A stretch of 64,000 nt of DNA from Chiridota heheva (lineage: Eukaryota; Echinodermata; Holothuroidea; Apodida; Chiridotidae). This document shows positions 11,331 to 22,570 of this stretch, one piece after another. Where the stretch lies: positions 81,001 through 145,000 of the forward strand of contig JAIGNY010004481.1 in assembly GCA_020152595.1 (NCBI GenBank). The letters run 5' to 3'. Within the stretch, counting starts at the first letter, position 1. The number at the start of each line of letters is the position of its first letter. Under the pieces are notes generated by a model, which saw only the letters and a program-made list of their open reading frames with translations, searched no databases and was not told the origin of the DNA. A program made the position numbers and the translations under genes.

Positions 11331-12779
11331 GGTTTACCATATTAGCGCCGTTCGGTGGAAAATAAAATCAGTGCTGAACAAAAGATGCACTTAATGCATT
11401 AAGTGTGTTAGTTTAATAGCGCTAACCGCAATAATCGTGCAGTAATTTGATCCTGTACTGTAACAAAATTAAAATGATTGAAGCTTTCCATATAGCAATA
11501 CAATACATTTAAAATGTTGTGATTCAAGTCAATTAAAATACAGCTCTTCCCGCAGTAATTACCATGTGCTTTAGAAATGTTCGCTTCAACCAAGATAAAT
11601 AACCATAAACCTAAGCTATCCAGGTCAGTGTCAATATCAAATACCTTCATACTGAAAGTATACCACTGTACATGACAAAAGTACAACTCACTCTGTGTCG
11701 TTTACAATATCAAATACCTATATATGTGTTTCTTGTTGCCATCAATGATTTAGGGATGTGACCGTTTACCGATTATCGTGTACACAATCGAAAACATACA
11801 CCGTTTACATGAAAAATCACCCAGAGAAAGTGCCCTATCAGGTTTCCCAACAATACTTTGCATTCAAAATCCATATTCTTTCACATTACAGACAAAATCT
11901 ATCAATCAATGATCTTACAATTCAAACTTAACCAACGATCAACCAAGAGTTTAATCCTTTTTAATGCGAGAGTTAAATTCACACAAATCTTTCACTTTGA
12001 TTCGCCGAATTTACAGCTACTTTATGTAGGCTTAGGCCTGGTTTACAATACAGTACATGCTTAAATCTGAATTTGGTTAACACCTGTTTTACAAGCTGTC
12101 AATTGGACCCAGAAATAAAATAAATGCAAAGATTACCCCATGATTCAAATAAATTGTGCAAAAAAGAAAAAAGATTGCAAAACAAACAAACAAAAATGTT
12201 TTACAGTTGATGAGATTTCAACGTGGTTCGTATGCCATCAGCGCCATTTTGCCAAGAGGGTTGCATAAAATACAGTACAGTTGGGAATGACACTGGGTTG
12301 GAATATTTTTTATAGAGTACGCTAGCTGCAAGCTAGTGGCACACTTTCGAATCTTATACTGTGATATGTGTTGAAAACATCAAATGCTTACAAGACACTG
12401 CAATTTATTTGCTTATATTTCATTTCTGCATTGTTTTAAAGCACGTTAAAACCATGGATCATAATTTTTGACAACTTTTTCCAGCCTTACTGGTAATTTG
12501 AAGCCCTTACTCAAGTTTGTGACATTCCTTACTTATTTTTAAGGCTGGAAATCGCGATGGTTACGTTGTGTTTATTGTAGGGATAGAACCAGTTCTGCAA
12601 AAACTCCTGGAATTTTTGTGTGATCACATTTTCGCCGATCATGTACAATCAAAAAATAAATCGTTATAGTTTACTAAATCCAACAAAATGCACATCCCTG
12701 CAAAATTCTGAGAAAAATAAAAAATAAAAAAAAACCTTTCGACAAAATAAAATAAAATAAACTTAGTAACATTAACACA
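11331..12779. other. No recognisable gene; one hAT-family scrap
   Basis: I see no exon. A short piece at about 11750-11825 (GGGATGTGACCGTTTACCG and a nearby CGTGTACAC) resembles the terminal sequence of the hAT-like family at 16987 and may be a solo end. The minus-strand frame at 11408-11686 has no recognisable domain. Confidence 0.35.
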
Positions 12780-13195
12780 GTGCCATAGCTTTGCTGTTTC
12801 AGAGGCGGGACCGCCCGCCCCTCCGTTAACCCGCCCAACCCCTCCATAAGCCCGCTCCAGCTGGCACATTCCGCCCCTCCATTGGCCTGTCCCACCCATC
12901 TGATGGCTCACCCCCTTTTAGTCTGCCCTGCTCCTCATCATAAAAAAATGTTTTAAAAATTCTTTTTAACCTAATAATCTTAATTGAACTCATAAATGAA
13001 ATACCTTACATGGATACAGAACACAGAATGATAGCATTGTCCTGTTTGGCAGATGAATTTTCCATACGAGTCAGAATAGTTTTATTCACTAGGGGCTTAC
13101 AACTTAAGGGGTACGCTGAAAAGGTGCAGTGCTTCGCATGCACAAATCTAGCACCTGCCCCTTTTTAGATCAAGTTAGGGGTTTGAGTAACACCT
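12780..13195 (+). repeat. GC-rich dispersed repeat, fullest copy
   Basis: The element runs from TAGCTTTGCTGTTTC through CTGCTCCTCATCA, TACCTTACATGGATACAGAA and CAGTGCTTCGCATGCA to a CTAGCACC / AAGTTAGGG end. Parts of it recur at 6990-7260, at 20560-20960 in reverse complement, and at 21660-21790. The minus-strand frames called here lie inside the repeat. The family was not recognised. Confidence 0.65.
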
Positions 13196-13399
13196 GTTAC
13201 CAAAAAAGTTCATGAATAATATGTTTTTAGTTTTTAGGGACACTTATACTGTGTACAGTATGATAAACAGTTGGCTCATGTCTATAACTTGTTTTTTCAG
13301 TTTTCAATTAGAAAAAGAAGGATACAATTTCGGTCAAAGATATTTGTCCTAGCTACTAACCTAAAGAAAATAAAGTTGGAGAAATTAACATTTCAATTT

Positions 13400-13560
13400 G
13401 GCATGAACACAATATATCTCCAGGGATACTTTGTGGTCAGATGTAAAGGATAATACAGTACACAAGTGTGTGATGTGTATAATTTGAACGATCTGTCCCC
13501 ATTCCCCGTATTGTTCCTTAGTGTCTCCTAACACATAAAGTGGCATACCCACGGTAAACA
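13400..13560. repeat. Segments A and B, duplicated beyond the minisatellite
   Basis: Segment A (about 13403-13475, with CTCCAGGGATACTTTGTGGT and ACACAAGTGTGTGATG) and segment B (about 13488-13560, with TATTGTTCCTTAGTGTCTCC) both recur on the far side of the minisatellite. There they lie at about 15598-15675 (A') and 15405-15480 (B'), in the same orientation but in the order B' then A'. This fits remnants of a larger tandem repeat of about 2 kb containing the minisatellite. Confidence 0.75.
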
Positions 13561-13611
13561 AGTGTAGGTAGTTAACATTTTCTAGTAGAATGATAAAGTA
13601 ACTCCCCTGGG

Positions 13612-14907
13612 ATGAGTTCTTTGTCTTACAGTGTATACAATATGAGTTCTTTGTCTTACAGTGTATACAATATGAGTTCTTTGTCTTACAGTGTATACAA
13701 TATGAGTTCTTTGTCTTACAGTGTATACAATATGAGTTCTGTCTTACAGTGTATACAATATGAGTTCTTTGTCTTACAGTGTATACAATATGAGTTCTTT
13801 GTCTTACAGTGTATACAATATGAGTTCTTTGTCTTACAGTGTATACAATATGAGTTCTTTGTCTTACAGTGTATACAATATGAGTTCTGTCTTACAGTGT
13901 ATACAATATGAGTTCTTTGTCTTACAGTGTATACAATATGAGTTCTGTCTTACAGTGTATACAATGAGTTCTTTGTCTTAGTGTATACAATATGAGTTCT
14001 TTGTCTTACAGTGTATACAATATGAGTTCTTTGTCTAACAGTGTATACAATATGAGTTCTGTCTTACAGTGTATACAATATGAGTTCTTTGTCTTACAGT
14101 GTATACAATATGAGTTTTTGTCTTACAGTGTATGCAACATGAGTTCTGTCTTACAGTGTATACAATATGAGTTCTTTGTCTTACAGTGTATACAACATGA
14201 GTTCTTTGTCTTACAGTGTATACAATGAGTTCTTTGTCTTACAGAGTATACAATATAAGTTCTTTGTCTTACAGTGTATACAATATGAGTTCTTTGTCTT
14301 ACAGTGTATACAATATGAGTTCTTTGTCTTACAGTGTATACAATATGAGTTCTTTGTCTTACAGTGTATACAATATGAGTTCTTTGTCTTACAGTGTATA
14401 CAATATGAGTTCTTTGTCTTACAGTGTATACAATATGAGTTCTTTGTCTTACAGTGTATACAATATGAGTTCTTTGTCTTACAGTGTATATAATTTAAGT
14501 TCTTTGTCTTACAGTGTATACAATATGAGTTCTTTGTCTTACAGTGTATACAATATGAGTTTTTTGTCTTACAGTGTATACAACATGAGTTCTTTGTCTT
14601 ACAGTGTATACAATATGAGTTCTTTGTCTTACAGTGTATACATTATGAGTTCTTTGTCTTACAGTGTATACAATATGAGTTCTTTGTCTTACAGAGTATA
14701 CAATATGAGTTCTTTGTCTTACAGTGTATACAATATGAGTTCTTTGTCTTACAGTGTATACAATATGAGTTTTTGTCTTACAGTGTATGCAACATGAGTT
14801 CTGTCTTAAGTGTATACAATATGAGTTCTTTGTCTTACAGTGTATACAACATGAGTTCTTTGTCTTACAATGTTTTGAGTTCTTTGTCTTACAGTGTATA
14901 CAATATT
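13612..14907. repeat. 30-bp minisatellite, about 43 copies
   Basis: The unit reads ATGAGTTCTTTGTCTTACAG followed by TGTATACAAT and is repeated almost without interruption for 1.3 kb. Common variants lack three or four bases in the TTCTTTGTC part, or change TACAATATG to TACAACATG. Because the period is a multiple of three, all frames stay open and produce repetitive peptides such as MSSLSYSVYN; this is a property of the repeat, not evidence for a gene. Each unit contains TTCTTTGTCTTACAG, a good match to an animal 3' splice site, and the palindrome GTATAC. Confidence 0.95.
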
Positions 14908-15404
14908 TTACCCAAAATATTTTTTTTACAAATAGTACCACATGCACCAGTGTTTACATCAAAGTGCAGGATTGCAGGATTTCCACACATAATATAAAAT
15001 TCCTCCTGAAATATAACTAAAGGTGAAAATTCTTAAAGAAAGAAGAACAAAAAGCTGAAAAAATACCAAATTTGTCTGTAAAATGTCATTTTTTTTGCCA
15101 TTTTCCAACCAAATTTGTCATTAAATGGTATTTTTGGGCATTTCTTTTGGATATTTTTGGGCATTTCTTTTAGATATTTTTGTCGTTTTTTGGTACTTTT
15201 GGCATTTTTTTTCTCTCCAAAAAAGACGTCCCCCTCTTTTTTTGTCCAAAAAGACATCCCCTTTCTTTCTTTTTTTTAATCCCTGACAAAAAGTCTAGTG
15301 TAAACACTGCAGGTACCCACTGATCCAAGATTTTGGCAAACATAAAATTTGAAACTAAATATATGCATGTAGGCCTACAGTATTCTATCTCTGCCTAAGA
15401 ACAT
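14908..15404. other. T-rich low-complexity stretch
   Basis: Between 15060 and 15290 the words TTTTTGGGCATTTCTTTT and ATTTTTGTCG recur irregularly. The minus-strand frame at 15033-15257 is a lysine-rich translation of this stretch. No gene is apparent. Confidence 0.6.
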
Positions 15405-15680
15405 AAACATTCTGTCCCCATTTCCCCATATTGTTCCTTTGTGTCTTCTAACACATAAAGTTACATACCATGGTATACCATTAAACATACTATACAGTAC
15501 AGTGTCCTTTCAGTATCCAAAACTACAGAATGTGGAATTTTACTTCATAAGTACTGTACTATAAAATCAGTAAGGGATCACCTAACAACAAAAGACTGAA
15601 CACAATATATCTCCAGGGATACCTTGTGGTAAGATGTAAAGGATAATACACAAGTGTGTGATGTGTATAATTTCTTATCT
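15405..15680. repeat. Segments B' and A' (second copies)
   Basis: B' (about 15405-15480, with CATATTGTTCCTTTGTGTCT) and A' (about 15598-15675, with CTCCAGGGATACCTTGTGGT) duplicate the sequences on the left of the 30-bp minisatellite, in the same orientation but swapped order. Confidence 0.75.
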
Positions 15681-16309
15681 ATTGCATTGCACAGAATTGA
15701 ATACCAGCATAGTCTCATAACACATTCCAGAGTATTCACACTGTCAATAGTGGGTTACCATTGTGATTTTAAGCATTTCAACACACTGTCCTGTTACAGC
15801 TGACGAAACAGGAGGTTGCTGGAAAATAACATTGCAATCAGTTTTGTCAAGTCTCAGTGTGCAGTATGTAAAGTAACTGTACTCAGTGTACAATATATCC
15901 AAGGGTACAGTATGACAGTACAACACACAGAACAGATATGGGAGAATCTACATGGACTGGTAGCAATCAATGACAGGAGCTTAAAGGAGCTCTCAACCGA
16001 AAAGTGAAGACGTCATTTTTGTGATTAAAATGTGGACATTTCGCCCACATCCAATCAAATTTGGCAATCTGTTTTTTTGTCATAGATTTAATCTCAATAG
16101 AAGTTTACTCGACGAGTACTCTTGAATATTCATCATTTTGTGTAATTTTTGCATGTGTTACATACGGTACAAATGATAGTGACAAAATCATTAGGCCTGT
16201 GTTGGAACTTAAAGCTGGATATTTTTAGCCATACTAGTCCTAGGAGGCTTTGGGCCACTACTGTAGCAATGTATGACTAGGCCTAGGAGTAATGGATTGT
16301 AACATTAGT
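15681..16309. other. No recognisable gene
   Basis: No domain, exon or RNA gene is recognised. The frames at 15744-15926 and 15816-16007 overlap on opposite strands and look fortuitous. Confidence 0.35.
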
Positions 16310-16690
16310 GTAAGAATAACCCCCTTTCAAAACATCATGTCCTAATGTTATGCGTCTAACGACACCACTAAGAGTCAACATAAGAACTCGCGTTTTGGGT
16401 GCCCCATCTTTGACTCCGCCTCCCAAGCGCATTTTCAAAAACGTGCTGGTGGAGTAAGGGTTAATAAACCCGCTGCAAGTGTGCCAACTTAAAAATATAT
16501 GCAGCATGATCCCGATGGGCAGCCCACCGAGTCACTGAAGCGGAATGAGCCAGACTACGCTGCTCGGAAGACAAGAGGACCCTTCAATAATCAGCCTGTG
16601 CTTAACCCTTACTCTACCACGCGGCAATATTATCACCATTTTGGGTGCTTTATCTTTTACTCCTCCTCCCAAGCGCGCTTTCAAATCAGA
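16310..16690. mobile_element. TTAA-type MITE composite, copy 1 (truncated)
   Basis: The right part of one MITE ends at GGAGTAAGGGTTAA (16461-16464 is the TTAA). A spacer of 137 bp follows, containing ATATGCAGCATGATCCC and GACCCTTCAATAATC. A second MITE then begins at 16602 with TTAACCCTTACTCTACCA. It is cut off at about 16685, where the X repeat starts. The same MITE-spacer-MITE order is found at 20090-20377 and 50028-50381. Confidence 0.8.
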
Positions 16691-16986
16691 ACCAAAAGGT
16701 TTTGTGGTTTTGATGCTTTTTTTCATGCTGATTGATTTTGTATTAACTGTTGTCATTGCAGATCATGAGATATCGTATTTACAAGCTCTTTCAGCAAAAT
16801 CATTTTAAGCCCCACCCACAATGCATATTAATTATATTAAACAATTTTACACAATGAGCACATACACACTGGCTAACCACTTAATTATACTGAATATGAA
16901 ACAAATCAGACATGTGATTGTCAAAATAAGAGTATTTCAAGATTTTGTATAGTAAGCCTCGCCTACTCATTAACATGCATGATATC
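16685..16986. repeat. X repeat, left part (interrupted)
   Basis: The sequence matches the X repeat at 8880-9110: TTTCAGCAAAATCAT, AAGCCCCACCCACAATGCAT, ACAATGAGCACATACACACT and CGCCTACTCATTAACATGCA. It breaks at 16986 where the hAT-like element begins, and resumes at 18077. Confidence 0.8.
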
Positions 16987-18076
16987 TAGAGCTGTGAACG
17001 TTTAGGGATTTTAGTAAATGTGTACACGCCAAAAAAAAAGCAAGCGTGTATCGTGTACACGCCAAAAAAAGCGAGCGTGTATCGTGTACACGTGTTTAGT
17101 ACCGTAATTTTCGGAAATACACAAAAATTGCTCCAAAACTACAGGTGTAAAAAAATTTTAGTACTGACTCCATTGCCCAAATAGACACTGAGTTTTGCTT
17201 TCCAAATTGTAAAAAGTTTACTTCTACAGTATAAATCATCATTTTTTTGGAAAACATGCATGGGAATTCAGTTTAGAAAGAAGAGATAACTTCCTTTCAA
17301 TGTCATTTAAACTCAACATCGCGTAACTTTTTTTGCCCTACTCGCTACGGCTTTCAATGTTCCACTGAGAAAATCTTGCATACTTAGGCCTATGATACCT
17401 CGCCGTTAAACATTTCAAAACTACGCCACCACCCTGGAAAGTTCTGAAATATCAGTCTTCTCGAAAAAATGGCCGCCACCTTTGCGACACATGCAGAATT
17501 TCAGCTCTGTTAAAACCTTTTTCTGTTTTTTTATTTTGCAATATTTTTTCTTTCTTGCAAAATTTATTTGATTTATCAGATAATATTTACATGTAAATGT
17601 ACTGATTGTCATGATTCAAGTATTTTCACTGGTGTGTTTTTTTTAATCGATTTAATAGCTTGTAAAAAGGGCCTTAATTGCGTGGGATTTAAAGCCTTAT
17701 TAATTATGGTCTAACGTTAGGCCTATTGTTAGTTTCACTGTTTACTGCTACACATTCGCGGTGCATTTTACAAGTTAGCCTACTCAGATTTCGGCGAAAT
17801 CAAAGTGCATAATATCCCCATTCATAGGTGATAACTGCGCATTTGTGATTCTTACATTTAAAAAGGATTTTGCTAATCGGATTTACAGTTTGTAAAAAGT
17901 CATTGATTGGAATTTTGTCAGCCGAATGTGTGTGTGATTTGAATTATGAATGATCATATTGATTTTCAACAGCAAGACTGACTGCGAAAAACGATTACTC
18001 GCAATGAAGTATTTAGTAAACGTTTGCAAGGATTTGCGAGCGTGTAGAGTGTACACGCTTAACGGTCACAGTTCAA
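16987..18076 (+). mobile_element. hAT-like non-autonomous element, copy C, with target duplication
   Basis: The element is 1090 bp. The left end is TAGAGCTGTGAACGTTTAGG; the right end, reverse-complemented, is TTGAACTGTGACCGTTAAGC. These are imperfect inverted repeats (16 of 21 positions). The flanks are ATGATATC on the left (16979-16986) and ATGACATC on the right (18077-18084), an 8-bp target duplication with one change. An 8-bp duplication and a 5' end fitting YARNG are both typical of hAT transposons. Subterminal GTGTACACGC words occur near both ends. No transposase is encoded, so movement would depend on another element. Copies at 4927 and 7462 share the interior. Confidence 0.85.
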
Positions 18077-18220
18077 ATGACATCGCCACCAAAAAGATCT
18101 ACAGACCATGGGCTACCTGTGTACCACATTACATGAACCCAGTGTATCCTTCTTAAGATATCACGCTTACGGGCTTGCTGTCACAGATGCACATACATGC
18201 ATACATTAGTGCTGTCATGA
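18077..18220. repeat. X repeat, right part (resumed)
   Basis: CATCGCCACCAAAAAGAT, CAGACCATGGGCTACCTGTG and CTTCTTAAGATATCACG continue the X repeat after the hAT-like insertion; compare 9105-9200. It ends in a short CATACATGCATACAT microsatellite. Confidence 0.8.
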
Positions 18221-18224
18221 CATA

Positions 18225-20045
18225 GATTATATATTTTTTTTCCCACGACATGAAATATGCCTTTATGTCGCAATACCACAAACTAATACTCAACATAAGC
18301 TTGGGTATTGAGCATTATGCAATATCCATATATCGCCTGAAAAATATCAATATGCAAATTACATGAAGTCAAACGTAAGTCGTATGCACTGTTCTATGCA
18401 AGGTAATCTCATCAAGTAAAAGGTTTTGTACAAATTAACAGAAATCACTGCAAAATATATACATAAATCTTTAATTCACTTTGCTTAAAGAATTTCTTTA
18501 CATCGTTTTTATCTCAAAAGATCAATCACAGAAACATTGAAAAAGCTTAGGCCTCAGCATATTCTTTACAAAAAAAAAAAATGTTTTTTAATTGTTGTGG
18601 AACTGGTTCTAGGCCTGTATGCCTTACAAAAAACGTCTCCAATTTTTCTTTAAATTTCATATCTCACTTACTTCTCTGAATGTTCTACTGAAAGGCATTA
18701 ATTTGGTAGCATTTTATAAACTTCTAGACATTTAAAAGTCCATATATAACACATAATATCCAATTTCAAGTCTGCTTCAATATCACACGAGTGTTGTCAC
18801 TCAGAAGAAAGTGGTAGATATGTACATACTTAAGGTCTGTACAGTAGTGATACTGTGTGTAGTTACTGTGCTGTACAGTGTACAGTATCTGATTAATCTA
18901 GCAAGACAAGTTTGTCACAACCAGTCTTTCTCAACGAACAAAATAATGAAAAAAACCTCATAGTTTTGTCAGTGATTTGTCAATTAATGACTGTTTGATA
19001 TAAAAATTCAGATTCAGTATTCCTAATTAATACTATGTTTGAGGATTCAACATCTTATGATTTTTGTTGTGTGAACATCATAAGCCATCAAGTATAAAGT
19101 TGAAGTATTGCGCAATAGACTGTTCAGATTTGAAGACTTTTAAATCTTTATTAAAAACATCTATTTAAGCTAGCATATGGACTATAACTTCTAATTATAT
19201 TAATTTATATTATATTTCATGTACAGTGCTTGAGCATGTTTTTTTATTAATTTTAGCACTATAATATTCAATATAATATAATAATGCCTCTGTACTCCAT
19301 GAGTCAAGTTGTTTTTGTTCATGGAAGGATTTTCGGGTAATTGTTATCACAACATTAATGTTTTAATAAAGTTTTATCATAACTGACTGCCTGAAACTTT
19401 GATATAAATGAAATTTATTCACTTTTTGTGGCTGTTTAATGAAAAATACTTGGATGTTTGATAGTCATGTTTTTTAATAGTTTATGTACACACTGTATTG
19501 TGTATTATCATTGAAAAACATAATATCGATATGACCCTTGAACTCAATATCAGCCATATCAATAAGGGTCAATATTGAAATATATTGCGCAAGCTTAACC
19601 CAACTAAGAAAATTTCGCGCAATTAGGCTAAGCTATTTCGTACGTTACAATTCTAACGTTACGGTACTTAATCAAAAGTTAAGTTTAGGTTATTAAAAAC
19701 GTGCAAAATAAACTAAAAATCTTGCTCCGTAACTACACACTGGCAGGCGCCGATTAAGTTGGCAAAAAGAACAAAAATTGGTCTAGAATGTGCCACTCAG
19801 GTTCTTACTTTGATGATTAATGGTCACGTTGGCTAAATTACCAAACACACGATCATGTCAGTCTGCTAGATCTGCAAATCATTTTTTCTTGCGTTGATCA
19901 TATCATAGAGTAAATTGTAACTCCATGATCATATAACGTTAGTGATATTAACAATTTGTGTCTTGATTCAGTTTTTTTGAAAAGTATCGCGATATTTTTC
20001 TAAATGATATTCGATACGCAATAAAGCCATGTCGTGACATACAAA
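18225..20045. mobile_element. Candidate DNA element with inverted ends
   Basis: CACGACATG followed by GCCTTTATGTCGCAATA near the left (about 18243-18280) is mirrored by CAATAAAGCCATGTCGTGACA near the right (about 20020-20040). A second inner inverted pair is formed by AAGCTTGGGTATTGAGCAT (about 18298) and ATATATTGCGCAAGCTTA (about 19580-19597). The right part has a partial copy at 6440-6730. No open reading frame with transposase motifs was seen, so it would be a non-autonomous or decayed element. Its exact ends are uncertain. Confidence 0.45.
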
Positions 20046-20089
20046 CATATACACCCCACCATAAGTGCATAGGTTCCTTATGCTATTAG

Positions 20090-20377
20090 CATTGGAACCA
20101 AAATGTGTTGGTAGAGTAAGGGTTATTAATCAACCTGCGGCAAATGTGTTAACTCAAAAATATATGCAGCAGGATCCCAGTGAACGGTCCACCGGGTCAC
20201 TGAAGCGGAACAAGCCTAACTACTGTATGCTGCTCGAGACACAAGGACACTTTAATAATTAGCCTATGCTTAACCCTTACTCTACCATGTGGCGATATTA
20301 ATGCCATTTTGGGTACCCGTCTTTGACTCCGCCTCCCGAAAACATTTTCAAAAAAGTGCTGGTAGAGTAAGGGTTAA
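20090..20377. mobile_element. TTAA-type MITE composite, copy 2
   Basis: A MITE right end (GTTGGTAGAGTAAGGGTTA, about 20107-20125) is followed by a spacer of about 140 bp with ATATGCAGCAGGATCCC. A whole MITE follows at 20270-20377, running from TTAACCCTTACTCTACCA to GGTAGAGTAAGGGTTAA. The first MITE is truncated on its left. Confidence 0.8.
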
Positions 20378-20394
20378 CCTCGTAAGTGAAATAT

Positions 20395-20960
20395 CTGTTG
20401 GATACAGAACACAGAATGATAGCATAGTAAAGAAGAGTATCAAATTCTTCCCGGGGGATCCCTGAGGAAAACAGTAAAGTCCTCTATTGGTATTATATTC
20501 ATATTAAAGAAATTGTCCTCTTTGGCTCATGAACGGTTTTTAAACAGAACCCTAGCTTGATTTAAAAAGGGACAGGGTGCTAGACTAGTTGAGCACATTA
20601 AAGCGCGCATGAAGCGCTCTTTCTCTTCGCGTGGAGTCCAGGGGCCTCCTTAAGGCTTAATCCCCTGGTGAAGAAGCTTTGGGATTTTAGCTATAACCAT
20701 ACATCTCAAAATGAAGCTATTCTGACTGATAAGGACCAGTCGTTAGCCAAACAGGACAACTGCTAACTATGCTATTATTCTGTATTCTGTATCCATGTAA
20801 GGTATTTCATTGACACTTATTAAGATTTTTAAGTTTAAACCAAATTTAAATCTTTAAAAAATATTTTAAAAATCATGAGGGGCAGGGCAGACCCCCATGG
20901 GGGCAAGGCGGGCAGACCCTGTGAAACAGCAAAGCTAGGGGTCTGCTTAAAGGAGACAAA
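20395..20960 (-). repeat. GC-rich dispersed repeat, inverted copy
   Basis: Read on the minus strand, 20960-20760 gives TAGCTTTGCTGTTTC, CTGCCCCTCATGA, TACCTTACATGGATACAGAA and a following CCTGTTTGG, collinear with 12786-13070. The GGGTGCTAG and CCCTAGCTTGATTTAAAAAG part near 20565-20590 matches the far end of the same family. The frame at 20835-21077 lies partly inside. Confidence 0.6.
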
Positions 20961-21429
20961 GTCTGGCATAATCATTGTTTCATATAATTGAATTAAAAAT
21001 AACACATCTTCTGACCAAGTTCCATACCTCCCGAAGCAATCTAAGACATTTTGTATAATTAATAACAACTTTAACACTAGTACATAGTACTATGGGACCT
21101 GCCATTTTGATTTCAAAACATGCAGATTAAGATGCCATCAGCCCAACAGGAGGATGTTGGGATGCTTTGTATTTCTTTATAAACTACCTCAAGTTTTCTA
21201 GCAGATAAAAAATAGTTTTTCTTTTGTTAGGGTCAAGAACATTTTTATGTACACATGAAATTATCAAAACATGCTTTTAAAATTTTGTGTCAAATCAATT
21301 TGGAATAAAAACTTTAATCACATTCATAATGAAATACATTATCATCATTATGTCCCAGTTGGAGAAATTATGTCATCATGCACAATATTTCAATACAGAT
21401 TTGAACAAAATGGCAGCTCCCAAGTGTTG

Positions 21430-21650
21430 ACTGCAAACATGAAAACTTGAGATACATGTAGGAATAAGATTTGGACTTTCTGTTTTGGGGAAGTTGGTTG
21501 AGATCTTAATCCTCCATCATATAAAATAAGGATTGTATCAGACTTATGTCTCCTTTGAAGATGGATAACTTGAGATAGGAATGAGATTTGGACTTGCTGT
21601 TTTTGGTAGTTGGTTAAGATTTGTATCCTCTATCATATAAATAATGATAG
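21430..21650. repeat. Direct duplication of ~100 bp
   Basis: AACTTGAGATA, GATTTGGACTT, GTAGTTGGTTAAGAT or GAAGTTGGTTGAGAT, and CCTCCATCATATAAA occur twice in the same order (about 21445-21525 and 21555-21640). The duplication lies just downstream, in gene orientation, of the PTP4A exon. Confidence 0.7.
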
Positions 21651-21659
21651 CTAAATTAT

Positions 21660-21790
21660 AGCTAAATTCCCAGAGCTTCACCCAAGGGGTCAAGCTCGAA
21701 AAGGTGCAGTGCTTCGCATGCATTAATATGACACTTCACAAATCTAGCACCCTGCCCTTTTCAAATCAAGCTAGGGTCTGCCTCCAATAT
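21660..21790 (+). repeat. Fragment of the GC-rich dispersed repeat
   Basis: AAAGGTGCAGTGCTTCGCAT and AAATCTAGCACC are also found at 13118-13155. This short fragment abuts the intron side of the PTP4A exon. Confidence 0.6.
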
Positions 21791-21838
21791 GTAAAATACT
21801 ACCAATATGTACAACAAAATACTACCAGTATTGCCTAC

Positions 21839-21943
21839 CTTGATAAAGTCGTTCAGTCCATGGGCATCTGGGTTATGAATGATGAGAAATCGCATATGCT
21901 TGTAAGCCATCTCAACCGGAGCTGGTCTCACACGAGAAGTCAT
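21839..21943 (-). CDS. PTP4A: PTP4A/PRL-type protein tyrosine phosphatase, first coding exon
   Basis: The minus strand reads 35 codons from an ATG at 21943, beginning MTSRVRPAPVEMAYKHMRFL and ending LNDFIK. It stops at a canonical donor (AAG|GTAGGC; GT at 21838-21837). The segment RPAPVE.xYKxMRFLIxHNP is the N-terminal signature of the PRL (PTP4A) family: small dual-specificity phosphatases that in animals are C-terminally prenylated and bind CNNM magnesium transporters. In the vertebrate protein the next residues continue ELKKYG-like, so an exon break after the FI(E/K) position fits the family. The catalytic Asp, the CX5R signature and the CAAX end must lie on later exons, toward lower coordinates. 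I searched the minus strand by eye and did not find them, so the next intron is long or those exons are outside the window. The ATG follows TTGGCAAG, and the upstream acceptor is uncertain. It could also be a stranded fragment, but the open frame and intact donor argue for a live gene. Confidence 0.85.
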
Positions 21944-22138
21944 CTTGCCAATAGATATATCCCTCATTGAAGTAAATCCCCAAATTTGACAATCAGATAT
22001 GGACAAAATAACGTGATAAAAAATAATTCCCCAAAATCTAATTTTTTAAGAATAAATTTGAAATTTCTTTTTTTTTATAAAAAATATTGATCAGATAGGA
22101 TTCAGGAAACGAGCGTCTAATTTTTGTATATATAATTC

Positions 22139-22570
22139 TTAAGCACCAATTCTCAATCTTAGACAAGCTGGATCAAGTATAGGGGAATTTGAAAGAAGCA
22201 GAAGGCTTGGCCTTAACCCATTCGTATAGCGGCGACCAGACTGTTCTAGCGGAGACCCCCGCAGAGGAAAAACAGCACCACACATAGGTGATACGATTGC
22301 ACTTGTAGAGACTCTTTGCGAGTGCACTCTAGAACTGAGGGCACCCAAATCACTCGCACTCATGTGTTTGTTCAATTGGAAAGGTTCGCTTCCCAAGTTC
22401 TATTGTCACGCGAGAAAACAATATAACTTTCAGCAGCACAAGGTTTTATAGCAAATTCAAAATTGACTTGACTTTTTAAAGTTTTGAAGTGTTTATGGGT
22501 GCTGGCTTCGGCAGTATTCTCCTGATCCTCCGAGGAACGCCATCCACGATTGAACTGCAACTTTGGACAC
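22139..22570 (-). other. Exon-like segment, unidentified
   Basis: On the minus strand a strong acceptor-like tract (TTTTTTCTTGTTTTTTCAG, ending at 22571) precedes 22570. From there one frame is open for about 65 codons, starting CPKLQFNRGWRSSEDQENTA. A second frame, overlapping its end, is open to a TAA at 22139 and includes MSASDLGALSSRVHSQRVST. I recognise no domain in either. It could be a 5' untranslated exon of the PTP4A gene, which lies just downstream on the same strand; a terminal exon of another gene; or chance. The sequence is less AT-rich than its surroundings. Confidence 0.25.

Noticed and set aside
13612-14947. Repetitive frames MSSLSYSVYN and relatives on both strands
   Set aside because: A 30-bp minisatellite keeps all frames open; no start context, flanking exons or known protein.
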